Shown: one piece after another, positions 9,503 through 18,192 of the stretch
How positions within the stretch are numbered: position 1 is the stretch's first letter
Layout: each line of letters opens with the position of its first letter
Assembly: GCA_040830725.1 (NCBI GenBank)
Contig: JBFOMG010000027.1
Span: forward strand, 1-64,000
DNA from: JAWKWH01 sp040830725
GTDB taxonomy: Bacteria > Pseudomonadota > Alphaproteobacteria > Rhizobiales > Rhizobiaceae
Direction: 5' to 3'
Length of the DNA stretch: 64,000 nt
Made by a program: the position numbers and the translations under genes
The notes under the pieces: model-generated
What the model was told of the DNA's origin: nothing
What the model saw: the letters and a program-made list of their open reading frames with translations, nothing else
Database searches by the model: none

Positions 9503-9919
9503 TTACACTTGCGCCACATGCAGCGAACCATCGGTTTCAATGCGCACGTCGGCGTTCGAAAACTGTCCGTGTTGGCTCGCGGGCAGTTTTAGTGCCGGCG
9601 GTGTCGTCCACCCCATCTCTCTTGCGGCCACCAACCCAAGCAGCAAGATTGCATCGGGTTCGCTCAGCACAATGGCGGCCGGCGCCTTGCCGCAATGAAC
9701 GAGTTCCAGCAAAATTGTCGATGCCGACGAAGAGCCGACAGTTGCGGGTATAAACAGCACCTTTTGTGCGATTTTCGCGCCGAACTGCGGATGTCTGACA
9801 TTGATGATTTTTCCCGTCTTGGGATCCACGCCGCCCCAAAAACTGATCGGTTCGGTCAGAACAAGCGAACGGCCTTCTGCCTTGCTTTCGCCAATGATGA
9901 ATTCGGCATTTGGCGTCAT
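9503..9919 (-). CDS. Aconitase X swivelling (small) subunit, DUF126
   Basis: 138 residues matching the DUF126/aconitase-X swivel domain. It includes the GGVDPKTGKIINVRHP segment and the typical VGSSSASTILLEL phosphate/substrate loop. It normally pairs with the large DUF521 subunit to form one dehydratase. The ATG overlaps the stop of the large-subunit gene by four bases (ATGA), so the two are translationally coupled. The frame continues 18 codons upstream inside the large-subunit gene but those are not family-like. Members act on cis-3-hydroxy-L-proline in several bacteria or on mevalonate 5-phosphate in archaea; here the former is more likely, by inference. Confidence 0.85.
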   Translation of the reverse strand: MTPNAEFIIGESKAEGRSLVLTEPISFWGGVDPKTGKIINVRHPQFGAKIAQKVLFIPATVGSSSASTILLELVHCGKAPAAIVLSEPDAILLLGLVAAREMGWTTPPALKLPASQHGQFSNADVRIETDGSLHVAQV

Positions 9920-11175
9920 GACGATTTCATTTCGGTAAGTTCGGGCCGGCCGGTTACCGCGCTCTCGACGCAATCGCGCATGCCGCCATACAGCACATCG
10001 TAGCCAGTGTTGCCGGGAGCATAATGCGCAAACTTCCCCGAATTTGTCATCAACACACCCCCGGAAAGTTCCGGCAGCATTGGTGTGACGACAATGCAGG
10101 TATCGACCACGAGTGTCACACCTGACTCTTCCAGACGGCGCCGCGATCCGGCATTCTCAAGTCCTTGCAGAACATGCCGGCCGGTACAGGCATAGAAGGG
10201 AACCACCAGCCGGCGTCCGGCAATCATTGCCTCCAGCCGTTCAATTTCCCGCAGTGACAAATGCGGACTGCCAACTGCGACCGCGTCTATCCGGTCGGGC
10301 TTTTCCGCTGTCGAAAGTCGTTGTTGCGCCTCCAAAACCATTTGCGAGGTGACCCTGATGACCTCAGCCCGATTGCCGGCGCAAGCGGCTTCTGTGCTGG
10401 GCGCTTCCGGAGTGACACCTGAAATATGAAACAGGCCAACCGCCCCAGAGGAAGCGGCAGCGGCGCCGAAGGCTTTCAGATCGTCTTCACTTGGCTTTCC
10501 CGGAATTCCATCGATGACCCCAATGGAATTTTCGGCTTGCCGTCCATAGAGATTGCCGAGAATTGGCCAGGCGGTTTCATTTTCGAAGAATTGTGACGGC
10601 AATCCGCTAACGTCGAATACGAAGGTGGCAGCACGGTTTTCCGGCCGGTGCAGACCGCAATAGGGGGCCCTTCCGGTAATTGCGCAAGCAATGTCGAGTA
10701 AATCTCCGTACCGGTTCGTCCGCGCACCAAGAACCGAATTGCAAAAAGCAACCGCGTTCGATTCTCCCCAGGCCACATCGGATCCTTTGGCGGGGCGATG
10801 TCCGGCCTGATACGGCGCACAGGTCCAGCTTGGCTGACAGCCGAGTTGGCGATAGGCCCGCATCATTCGACCTGCCATCTCGCGCTCATGGCCGGAAAGT
10901 TGCTGCTTCGAGCAACCCATCAGATCAAGCGCACCGACATTCAGCGTTGAAGGAACGGAAACTTTTGCTCCGTCCGCGACCAGTTTTTCCGCAAAGTATG
11001 TGCCGGAATCGCCGTGGTAGACCGCACCGTCAATATGTGCGGATTGAATGGGAATCAGCCGCGCAGCACCCAGCAGACGAGCGGCTTCGGTGACAATCCG
11101 CATTGCCATCGCCGAGCCTTCGTCAGCTTCTCCGGCGGCAATCTCACGTTCTTGGGCGGTGAGTTCGACCGTCAT
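9916..11175 (-). CDS. Aconitase X catalytic (large) subunit, DUF521
   Basis: 419 residues of the aconitase-X catalytic domain, a relative of aconitase that dehydrates hydroxy acids. Cysteines in the family-conserved contexts LDLMGCSKQQ, APYCGLHRP, YACTGRH and VDTCIVVTPM are candidates for the iron-sulphur cluster. SKQQ, SVPSTLN and NSGKFAHYAPG also fit the family. It precedes the swivel subunit with an ATGA overlap and follows the MoeB-like gene by two bases, so the three may be cotranscribed. A bacterial two-subunit form of this type is a cis-3-hydroxy-L-proline dehydratase, but no proline racemase or hydroxyproline catabolic gene is in the window, so the substrate stays open. Confidence 0.85.
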   Translation of the reverse strand: MTVELTAQEREIAAGEADEGSAMAMRIVTEAARLLGAARLIPIQSAHIDGAVYHGDSGTYFAEKLVADGAKVSVPSTLNVGALDLMGCSKQQLSGHEREMAGRMMRAYRQLGCQPSWTCAPYQAGHRPAKGSDVAWGESNAVAFCNSVLGARTNRYGDLLDIACAITGRAPYCGLHRPENRAATFVFDVSGLPSQFFENETAWPILGNLYGRQAENSIGVIDGIPGKPSEDDLKAFGAAAASSGAVGLFHISGVTPEAPSTEAACAGNRAEVIRVTSQMVLEAQQRLSTAEKPDRIDAVAVGSPHLSLREIERLEAMIAGRRLVVPFYACTGRHVLQGLENAGSRRRLEESGVTLVVDTCIVVTPMLPELSGGVLMTNSGKFAHYAPGNTGYDVLYGGMRDCVESAVTGRPELTEMKSS

Positions 11176-11177
11176 CG

Positions 11178-11945
11178 TTATGACCGCCTTCCGTACCGAA
11201 TGACCTGAAAAGAGGCGTCAAGGGCGTTGTACATCAGCAATTTGCCCAGCAGTGGTTGCCCCGCCCCGGTAATCAGCTTGATGACTTCCATGGCCTGCAA
11301 CGTTCCCATGACGCCGGTAAGCGCCCCCAATATGCCCGCTTCGGCGCAGGAAGGAACCGTTCCCGCCGGAGGCGGGCTGGGAAACAGGTCGCGATATCCC
11401 GGATGCTTCGTTCCTTCTGCATCGCATTCCCACGGTTTCAATACGGTCAGCGAACCGTCGAACCGCCCCACCGCGGCCGTTACCAGCGGTTTCCTGTGCC
11501 GCTCGGCCGTGTCGGCGGCTAAATAGCGCGTTTCAAAATTGTCCGAGCCGTCGACGATGACATCGTACTGATCAAACAGCGCATCAGCATTTTCGGATGA
11601 CAACCGGCATTGATGGGTCTCGACGGCCGTATGTGGATTTAAGGACTCGATGGAAAGTTTTGCGCTCTCGACCTTCGCCATTCCGGTCCGCTCGGTTGTG
11701 TGGATTACTTGTCGCTGCAGATTGGAAAGCGAAACCGTGTCATCATCGACAATGCCCAGCGTGCCCACGCCTGCGGCGGCCAGATACTGCAGTACCGGCG
11801 CCCCGAGCCCACCGGCGCCGATTACCAGAACACGGGCCTTTTTCAGCCGCTGCTGGCCGGCGCCACCAATCTCGGGAAGCACGATATGCCGCGCGTAGCG
11901 CTCGAGTTCCTCTCCGGACAGCTGATTGGGATTACCTGAATTCAT
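11178..11945 (-). CDS. moeB: MoeB/ThiF/HesA-family adenylyltransferase
   Basis: 255 residues of the E1-like family that adenylates the C-terminal Gly-Gly of MoaD or ThiS. ATP-binding motif GAGGLGAPVLQYLAAAGVG, the Asp/Arg region IVDDDTVSLSNLQRQ and VDGSDNFETRY are clear. The zinc ligands of E. coli MoeB are absent: the first CxxC site reads GYRDLFP and the C-terminus ends without Cys. A single conserved cysteine in VPSCAEAGILG remains. The symbol is therefore given at moderate confidence; ThiF-like or another sulphur-carrier activator is possible. It lies between recF and the aconitase-X pair on the same strand. Confidence 0.75.
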   Translation of the reverse strand: MNSGNPNQLSGEELERYARHIVLPEIGGAGQQRLKKARVLVIGAGGLGAPVLQYLAAAGVGTLGIVDDDTVSLSNLQRQVIHTTERTGMAKVESAKLSIESLNPHTAVETHQCRLSSENADALFDQYDVIVDGSDNFETRYLAADTAERHRKPLVTAAVGRFDGSLTVLKPWECDAEGTKHPGYRDLFPSPPPAGTVPSCAEAGILGALTGVMGTLQAMEVIKLITGAGQPLLGKLLMYNALDASFQVIRYGRRS

Positions 11946-11976
11946 GGCGAGACACTAACGCCACCGGTATCGCCTG

Positions 11977-13155
11977 TCATGAAGCATTTTCTGTAACAAC
12001 TGTACCGTTGGAAACGGAAAAAAAACTGCCTCCCGCATCGATGTCACAAAACAGCGACCGGTCCGTTCCGGTCATGAAAGACTGCACATTCAATCCGTCA
12101 ATCAAATCGAACAGCGCGCGCCTTCGGTTTGCATCCAGATGGGCGGCAATCTCATCCAGCAACAGGACCGGTGCCATGCCGCTCATTTCCCCGGTCAGCC
12201 GTGCATGGGCGAGTATCAGGCCGACCAGCAATGCTTTCTGCTCTCCCGTAGAACACTGCGCCGCCGGCATGTCTTTCGGTGCGTGGCGAATAAGCAAATC
12301 GCTTCTGTGCGGTCCCTCAAGGGTTCTTCCTGCCGCACGGTCGCGGTGCCGGGCATCGCGGAGAATGCCGCGAAACTGGTCTTCAACATCGCTGGCCGGC
12401 ATTTCACCGGCTATGGCCTCCAGCGTGCCGGCAAGCGTGATCGCGGCGGCCGGAAACGCGCCTCCATCGCCGATTCCACCGATCGTCCCGACCAGCAACC
12501 GGACCAGTTCAAGCCTTGCGGCTGCAATCGCTGTGCCGGTTTCCGCCATGGTTGCCTCGATGGAATCAAACCAGGCGCCGTCGCCGGCATTGTCGCTCAA
12601 TAGTTTGTTTCGCCCCCGCATCGCCTTTTCATAATCCACCGCCCGGCGTGCGTGCCCCGGATCGATGGCCAACACCAAACGGTCGAGAAAGCGCCTGCGA
12701 TCACCCGCCGGTCCGGTAAACAGTCCGTCCATTGCCGGAGTGATCCAGACAACACGCAGCCATTCCAGCAACGCATCGACCGATCTTGCATTTGCACCAT
12801 TGATCCTGACACGCCGGGCGCCCTCCGTGCCGTCAGGGGAGGTCGTTCCCGTACCGATTTCCGCTTCACCCATCGGCCCGTCCAGCGTAGCGTGGATTGC
12901 AAAGCCCCCCGTTGACCCTGTTCGGGCCACGTCGGCCAGCACAGCGCGCCGCAAGCCGCGGCCGGGCGTCAACAGGGACACCGCCTCCAACAGATTGGTT
13001 TTTCCCGCGCCATTTTCTCCGGTCAGCACCACCGGTCCGTCACCCAAGCGAATGTCGAGCCTTTCGTAGTTGCGAAAATTGGAAAGCTGCAGGCGCCTGA
13101 CGACAACGCGTGGAGGAGGTCCGTCTTGTTCGGGATCGCTTCTTGGTTGCGGCAT
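11977..13155 (-). CDS. recF: DNA repair/recombination ATPase RecF
   Basis: 392 residues, family length. SMC-like ATPase that helps load RecA on gapped DNA with RecO and RecR. Walker A is GENGAGKTN (residues about 45-53) after the signature LQLSNFRNYERLDI; the ABC-type signature ST-GEQKA and Walker B VLLLDEIAAHLDANRR are near the C-terminus. Located downstream of dnaN on the same strand, the classic dnaA-dnaN-recF order. GGCGAG lies a few bases before the ATG. Confidence 0.96.
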   Translation of the reverse strand: MPQPRSDPEQDGPPPRVVVRRLQLSNFRNYERLDIRLGDGPVVLTGENGAGKTNLLEAVSLLTPGRGLRRAVLADVARTGSTGGFAIHATLDGPMGEAEIGTGTTSPDGTEGARRVRINGANARSVDALLEWLRVVWITPAMDGLFTGPAGDRRRFLDRLVLAIDPGHARRAVDYEKAMRGRNKLLSDNAGDGAWFDSIEATMAETGTAIAAARLELVRLLVGTIGGIGDGGAFPAAAITLAGTLEAIAGEMPASDVEDQFRGILRDARHRDRAAGRTLEGPHRSDLLIRHAPKDMPAAQCSTGEQKALLVGLILAHARLTGEMSGMAPVLLLDEIAAHLDANRRRALFDLIDGLNVQSFMTGTDRSLFCDIDAGGSFFSVSNGTVVTENAS

Positions 13156-13190
13156 AATCTCGCCTGTCGCCGGCTTGGCTAACCGGTCGA

Positions 13191-14309
13191 TCAGACCCGC
13201 ATTGGCATCAATACGTAAAGTGCGTCCTTGTCGGCTGCATCCTGTATCAATGTTGGCGAGCCGGAATCGGCAAGCATGAAACGCGCTTCGTCGCCCGACA
13301 ATTGGCCGGCCACATCCAGCAGATATCGCGCATTGAAGCCGATTTCGATCGGATCAGACGAATAATCTGCCGCAAGTTCTTCGGTAGCGCTGCCGGAATC
13401 CGGATTGTTGACGGTCAGCACAACCTGCCCGTCGTCGATTGACAGTTTGACCGCCCGCCCGCGTTCCGATGAGATCGTTGAGACACGATCTACCGCCTGC
13501 GAAAAGGCATGACGGTCGATCGACAACGCCTTGTCGTTTCCCGTCGGAATGACGCGTTGATAGTCGGGGAAAGTCCCATCGATCAGCTTGGAAGTCAGAA
13601 TAACACTGCCAATGGTGAGCCGTATCTTGGTATCTGAAAGCTCTACCGTCACCTTGATATCGGGGTCATCGACCAGCTTTTGCAGTTCGCCGACCGTTTT
13701 GCGGGGAATGATGATCCCAGGCATGTCTTCCGACCCTGCCGGCGCCTCCAGCTCCGTGCGTGCCAGCCGGTGGCCATCGGTCGCAACAGCGCGCAGCTTC
13801 ATTGCGCCGTCATTTTCGATCGTGTGTAGATAAATGCCGTTCAGATAGTACCGGGTTTCCTCGGTCGAAATGGCAAACTGGGTTTTCTCGATGAGATTGC
13901 CAACCTCGGTGGAATCGAGCCGGAATATGTGGCTGAAACTGCCCGCTGACAGTTCGGGGAAATCGGCCTGCGGCAGGCATTGCAGTTTGAAACTGGATCG
14001 GCCGGAGATGACCGACATGGAATTGCCGTCCTCTTCGGTCTTCAGCATGACCTCAGCGCCATCGGGCAGCTTGCGCACGATATCATAGAGCAGATGTGCG
14101 GGAACGGTTGTCGCACCACTCTGCTCGATTTGCGCCGGCGTCGCTTCGGTGACTTCCAGGTCAAGGTCCGTCGCTTTCAGTTCGAGACTGGCGCCGTCGG
14201 CCTTCAGCAACACATTCGACAGGATCGGAATCGTGTTGCGCCGTTCGACAACGCGGTGAACATGATTGAGCGCTTTGAGTAGATTGGACCGTTCAAGGGT
14301 TACACGCAT
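13191..14309 (-). CDS. dnaN: DNA polymerase III beta sliding clamp
   Basis: 372 residues; ring-shaped processivity clamp. The start is set at MRVTLERSNLLKALNHV, the conserved N-terminus, although the frame is open 42 codons further. The three clamp domains can be followed (VVERRNTIPILSNVLL, SGRSSFKLQCLPQADFPE, DIKVTVELSDTKIRLTI), and the end YVLMPMRV fits the conserved MPMRL-type C-terminus. Separated from dnaA by 239 bases with a strong hairpin, and from recF by 35 bases. Confidence 0.97.
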   Translation of the reverse strand: MRVTLERSNLLKALNHVHRVVERRNTIPILSNVLLKADGASLELKATDLDLEVTEATPAQIEQSGATTVPAHLLYDIVRKLPDGAEVMLKTEEDGNSMSVISGRSSFKLQCLPQADFPELSAGSFSHIFRLDSTEVGNLIEKTQFAISTEETRYYLNGIYLHTIENDGAMKLRAVATDGHRLARTELEAPAGSEDMPGIIIPRKTVGELQKLVDDPDIKVTVELSDTKIRLTIGSVILTSKLIDGTFPDYQRVIPTGNDKALSIDRHAFSQAVDRVSTISSERGRAVKLSIDDGQVVLTVNNPDSGSATEELAADYSSDPIEIGFNARYLLDVAGQLSGDEARFMLADSGSPTLIQDAADKDALYVLMPMRV

Positions 14310-14420
14310 ATCAAACCGTTCTTGCCTGATAAATCTTGGGATATCGCGGCTTCGCCATATCTGCAGCTGCGACCGAGAGAATCGTTGCAAAATGACAGGA
14401 AATTGCCGGAAAACGCAAGT

Positions 14421-14450
14421 CCGCGGAGCGCGCACAATGCCGCTCCGCGG
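14421..14450. repeat. GC-rich perfect inverted repeat between dnaA and dnaN
   Basis: Perfect 10-bp arms (CCGCGGAGCG at 14421-14430 and CGCTCCGCGG at 14441-14450) with a 10-base loop, in the 239-base gap. On the minus (dnaA) transcript it is followed only after seven bases by TTTT, so it would be at best a weak terminator or attenuator between dnaA and dnaN. A second, imperfect hairpin lies just after the dnaA stop (about 14523-14543). Confidence 0.55.
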
Positions 14451-14548
14451 GCTTTCTGGGGATAACGCCCGTCCCCTTACGCGCCAGGCCCGCCGACCCT
14501 CTCAAAAACCGTATTCTATTCCGGCGGAATGTGAATTCCCGCCTTGAT

Positions 14549-16093
14549 TCAAGTCTGCTCGTGAATAAGCCGCTTCAACAACTCGATTTCACGGGCAAGC
14601 TTCTTGTCTGACTCAGACAGCCCCTCAATCTTGCGAACAGCATGCAGGACTGTGGTGTGGTCACGGCCGCCAAATCGCCGGCCAATCTCCGGCAATGACC
14701 GCGGTGTCAGCATCTTCGCCAAATACATGGCAATTTGCCTTGGCCGGACGATCGTACGCGTCCGCCGGTTGGACAATAATTCGGTCCGCGATACATTGTA
14801 GTGGCGCGAAACGGCGCGCTGGATATCCTCGATGCGAATGCGTTTTGGCTCGCCGGACCGGTAGATGTGTCCCAACAAGTCATCAACCCGTTCGACAGAC
14901 AGTTGTGGTTCGAAGGACTGGCGGAATATCAGCTGGTTGAAAGCGCCTTCCAGTTCGCGGCCACTTCCGGTCACGACCCTGGCCACGTGTTCCAGAATGG
15001 CATCCGGAATATCCAGCGATTGGTCTTCAACCTTGGATTCGTTTAACCGCTGCCGCAGCATGGCCAGCCGCATCTCGAAATCCGGCGGTGCGATTTCCAG
15101 CGCGACGCCGCCGTTCAGACGCGAACGCACACGCGGCTCAAGCGATTCCAGTTCAGATGGCGGCCGGTCGGCGGCCACGACTACCTGCTTTGCACTGTCA
15201 AGCAGCATGTTGATGAGGTGACAAAATTCATGCTGGATTGATTTACCCTGCAGAAACTGCATGTCGTCGATGACGAGAAGATCGATATCGCGCAACTGCT
15301 CCTTGAAGGTCAGTGCATTGTTATCGCGAATGGCAGTTGCAAACCGCCACATGAAATACTCAGCGGTCAAGTAGACCACACGTGACTGGGGGTCGCGGGA
15401 CAAGGCTTCTGCCGCAACTGCCTGCAGAATATGGGTTTTGCCCAGGCCAACGGAAGCATGGATGAACAACGGGTTGAACCGTACGGCGTTGGAAGCTTTT
15501 TCGGCGACGGCCTTGGCAGCGGCAAACGCCACCCGGTTTGAAGGGCCTTCGACAAAAGATGTGAACGTGTAGCGGCTGTCCAGCGGCGAACCCAATATGG
15601 TGTTCTGCTCGCGCGGGCGCGGCGTACCGTTTTTTCCGGCAACCGGAGATTTGAGCGTCGGAATCTGCTTGTTGCCGCCCGGTGCGTAATTCGTTTGGGT
15701 GCCTGTCTTCGCGCCTGGAGCCGGTTTCCGGTCGGCTTGCGGGACACTGTATCGAACCGCGCTGCGAACCAGGACCTCCACTTTCAATACACCCGGGGCG
15801 TCCGCTTTCCACAATTCGTGAATCAAGTCGATGTAATGGCTGGTAATCCAAGACCGCAGAAATGTCGTTGGAACAGACAGCCGTATGACGCTCGCAGTGG
15901 CCTCGACCAGTTTCATGCGTTCAAACCAACTCGTGTAGACTTCCGTCCCAAGCTGGGCCTTCAACTGAGCCATTACACGCGTAAATGTTTCTGCCGCACT
16001 CTTGGATGCCATGTTTTGGTCCCCCGACCGCCCTGTCTGATGGTTGGCGCTGTCATCCAGCACCATCGCCGCAGCGTTGCTGTGAAAATTCAT
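14549..16093 (-). CDS. dnaA: Chromosomal replication initiator DnaA
   Basis: 514 residues with the start at 16093 (MNFHSNAAAM). Domain I (ETFTRVMAQLKAQLG...WFERM) is followed by a variable linker, the AAA+ domain with Walker A GLGKTH and Walker B LLVIDDMQFL, and the C-terminal DNA-binding domain with RPRQIAMYLAKML and the signature GGRDHTTVLHAV. The frame is open to 16312 but that extension is not DnaA-like. Later Met codons exist before domain I, so the exact start is uncertain. The long upstream region has DnaA-box-like sites, consistent with autoregulation. Confidence 0.96.
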   Translation of the reverse strand: MNFHSNAAAMVLDDSANHQTGRSGDQNMASKSAAETFTRVMAQLKAQLGTEVYTSWFERMKLVEATASVIRLSVPTTFLRSWITSHYIDLIHELWKADAPGVLKVEVLVRSAVRYSVPQADRKPAPGAKTGTQTNYAPGGNKQIPTLKSPVAGKNGTPRPREQNTILGSPLDSRYTFTSFVEGPSNRVAFAAAKAVAEKASNAVRFNPLFIHASVGLGKTHILQAVAAEALSRDPQSRVVYLTAEYFMWRFATAIRDNNALTFKEQLRDIDLLVIDDMQFLQGKSIQHEFCHLINMLLDSAKQVVVAADRPPSELESLEPRVRSRLNGGVALEIAPPDFEMRLAMLRQRLNESKVEDQSLDIPDAILEHVARVVTGSGRELEGAFNQLIFRQSFEPQLSVERVDDLLGHIYRSGEPKRIRIEDIQRAVSRHYNVSRTELLSNRRTRTIVRPRQIAMYLAKMLTPRSLPEIGRRFGGRDHTTVLHAVRKIEGLSESDKKLAREIELLKRLIHEQT

Positions 16094-16860
16094 TGGATTG
16101 CCGCCGTTCCTTTGAAATATGTGGCCCCTCGGCACTGTGCCCAAATGAGCCAGCACCTCCCCGTTAAATATTGATTGAGCTATTTTTAAGTATTCCCTCT
16201 CCCTTCCATTTAGGCGATGTACAATAACACCGATTTCCACTCCAAAATCGTGCTTTTTGCTATCATCGGGCAACAAAAAACCGGGCCCGATACAAAAAAC
16301 CCGATGAAACAACTCGTACTATTCAGAACAAGACGCCGGAAACCCGCCGCCACGAAACAGACAAAACTCACCCGTTCGCCGGTTTGCGCACCGGCGCCAA
16401 ATTCTTTCCAATTTGGTTGGACAATTGGGCCGCCGGCCCGTCCGTCACGATGCTTGGACACTACAGAATTCCTTGTGGAAAGCGCAAGCCCGGTGGTTAC
16501 GGTTTTTTAACGATTATGACAGCGATTCGGGTCGAATTCAGCTGCTGACCTCGAGGTTCAATCCGATAAATCTTTCTGATTCAATCTCTTTCTCAGGCAT
16601 AAGAAAATATGCCTTGCACCAAAAAAAATTTTCAGAAAAAAAGCTTGACAGGATTTTTGAGACTCGGCGCCTGAAGCCGGGTTTCATTTCGCCCGAAGAT
16701 AATGAGCTAAGCCATTGAAATATTTGAGATGGAAGCGATGCAGCATTGCGGTTTTCCACAGGCTATATGACTGATATGTAACGACTTTTCACACGCTTTA
16801 GAGATGCAGAATAAGCCGGCAGTTTTGTTGCATTGCAACCGGTTTGCGTTGAGCCGGCAA
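16094..16860. promoter_or_regulatory. dnaA leader/promoter region with DnaA-box-like sites
   Basis: 767 bases without a supported gene between dnaA and the rpsT terminator. It holds a DnaA-box match TTTTCCACA (16752-16760, fits TTWTNCACA), a one-mismatch site CTTTTCACA (about 16785-16793), and a weaker reverse site (TTGTGGAAA near 16473). There is an A/T-rich stretch at 16600-16660, and two inverted repeats: CATCGGG/CCCGATG at 16264-16306 and CGCCGGT/ACCGGCG at 16377-16396. Probably the dnaA promoter and 5' leader. Origin function is possible, but in many alphaproteobacteria oriC lies elsewhere, near hemE. Confidence 0.45.
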
Positions 16861-16889
16861 ACAAAAAAGGCCGGTCGAAAACCGGCCTT
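16861..16889 (-). terminator. Intrinsic terminator of rpsT
   Basis: Read on the minus strand: a 9-bp perfect stem (AAGGCCGGT 16881-16889 / 16867-16875, five-base loop) ending in six T residues. It starts 27 bases after the rpsT stop and separates rpsT from dnaA. Confidence 0.92.
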
Positions 16890-16915
16890 CGCGACACCCA
16901 AATGGTTGACTTTTG

Positions 16916-17182
16916 TCAGGCGCTCAGGGCTTTGACCCGGCCCGCCAGCCGCGAGACTTTTCTCGATGCTGTATTGCGGTGAAGAACCCCCTTGCTCGCA
17001 GCGCGCATCAGTTCCGGCTGGGCTTCCTTCAATGCGGCGGCGGCGGCATCCTTGTCGCCAGAGGCGATAGCCTCTTCCACCCTGCGCAGGAACGTTCTGA
17101 CCCGCGAAATACGGTTTTTGTTGACCGCAGTGCGGCGGGCGATTTTTCTGGTTGCCTTCTTGGCCGAAGAAGTATTGGCCAT
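16916..17182 (-). CDS. rpsT: 30S ribosomal protein S20
   Basis: 88 residues, very Lys/Arg/Ala-rich, starting MANTSSAKKATRK and containing RRTAVNKNRISRVRTF, the 16S rRNA-binding region, and the typical end KGVLHRNTASRKVSRLAGRVKAL. The start at 17182 has a GAAAGAGAG purine run just upstream; the longer open frame (to 17239) is not S20-like. Followed by its own terminator; encoded before dnaA as in other Rhizobiales. Confidence 0.97.
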   Translation of the reverse strand: MANTSSAKKATRKIARRTAVNKNRISRVRTFLRRVEEAIASGDKDAAAAALKEAQPELMRAASKGVLHRNTASRKVSRLAGRVKALSA

Positions 17183-17347
17183 GCTCTCTCTTTCCACGTT
17201 GCTTGGCCGCTGGATGAACTGCGCTCTGCAGCGCCTCATTCGTCATGTTGCGGACCTGAAAACAATCAGGCGGCCGCTGGCCGCCTCAAACTGGCGCGCT
17301 TATAGAGTGAAACCAGATTGGCGTCAACGCCGTTCAGGCCTTGATTT

Positions 17348-18121
17348 TCACCGGTTCCGGAAGCTGGCAGTACGCTTCTCGACAAACGCACTCATGCCTT
17401 CCTTCTGGTCGTCCATTGCAAACAGCGAATGAAACAGCCTGCGTTCAAATCGCAATCCTTCGGAGAGACTGATTTCATCAGCGCGGTTGACCGCTTCTTT
17501 GGCCATCATCACGGCCGGCATTGAATACTCGGCAATTTTTCCGGCAGCGTTAAGCGCTTCTTCGAGAAGTTCATTGTCTGCAACAACACGCGCCACCAGA
17601 CCGCTGCTCTCAGCTTCGTGGACGTCCATCATCCGTCCGGTCAGGCACATGTCCATCGCCTTGGCCTTGCCGACAGCGCGGGTCAGGCGTTGCGATCCTC
17701 CCATTCCCGGGATCACGCCGAGGGTGATTTCGGGCTGTCCGAATCTGGCGCTTTCAGATGCGATGATGAAATCGCACATCATAGCGAGTTCGCATCCGCC
17801 TCCCAATGCATAGCCGGAGACCGCAGCGATGACCGGTTTGCGAACCCGTGCCAGCCGTTCCCAGCCTGCAAAGAAATCCTGCGCGTAGGCTTCAGCATAG
17901 GACAGGGGTTGCATCTCCTTGATATCCGCACCCGCTGCAAATGCTTTTTCAGACCCGGTTATAACCGTTGCACCGACACTTGCGTCCTGATCGAATGCTT
18001 CAAGCGCTGAGGTCACCTCGTTCATGACAGTCGTATTGAGTGCGTTGAGCGCCTTTGGCCGGTTGAGCTGAACTAAACCGACCTTTCCTTTTGTCTCGAC
18101 AATGATTGTTTCGTAACCCAT
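17348..18121 (-). CDS. Enoyl-CoA hydratase (crotonase family)
   Basis: 257 residues, normal crotonase length. Hydrates trans-2-enoyl-CoA in fatty acid beta-oxidation. Visible: the oxyanion-hole segments FAAGADIKEM and SGYALGGGCELAM and the second catalytic glutamate in GQPEITLGVIPGMGG; the first catalytic Glu is in the GGGCELAM segment. Start MGYETIIVETKGKVG; the longer open frame to 18280 runs into the mutM gene and is rejected. Lies between mutM and rpsT on the same strand, a conserved rhizobial order. Confidence 0.92.
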   Translation of the reverse strand: MGYETIIVETKGKVGLVQLNRPKALNALNTTVMNEVTSALEAFDQDASVGATVITGSEKAFAAGADIKEMQPLSYAEAYAQDFFAGWERLARVRKPVIAAVSGYALGGGCELAMMCDFIIASESARFGQPEITLGVIPGMGGSQRLTRAVGKAKAMDMCLTGRMMDVHEAESSGLVARVVADNELLEEALNAAGKIAEYSMPAVMMAKEAVNRADEISLSEGLRFERRLFHSLFAMDDQKEGMSAFVEKRTASFRNR

Positions 18122-18192
18122 CGCTGTTTCGTCCTTTGCCGGTGAATTTCGTTGTTCGTGTTTATCGCACTGATGTCGCAACCGCCATTGCG

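Noticed and set aside
11597..12634. Plus-strand open frame opposite moeB and recF
   Set aside because: Arg/Ser/Pro-rich antisense translation across two real genes.
16217..16510. 97-residue plus-strand open frame in the dnaA leader
   Set aside because: No ribosome-binding site, no recognisable sequence; it reads through inverted repeats of the leader.
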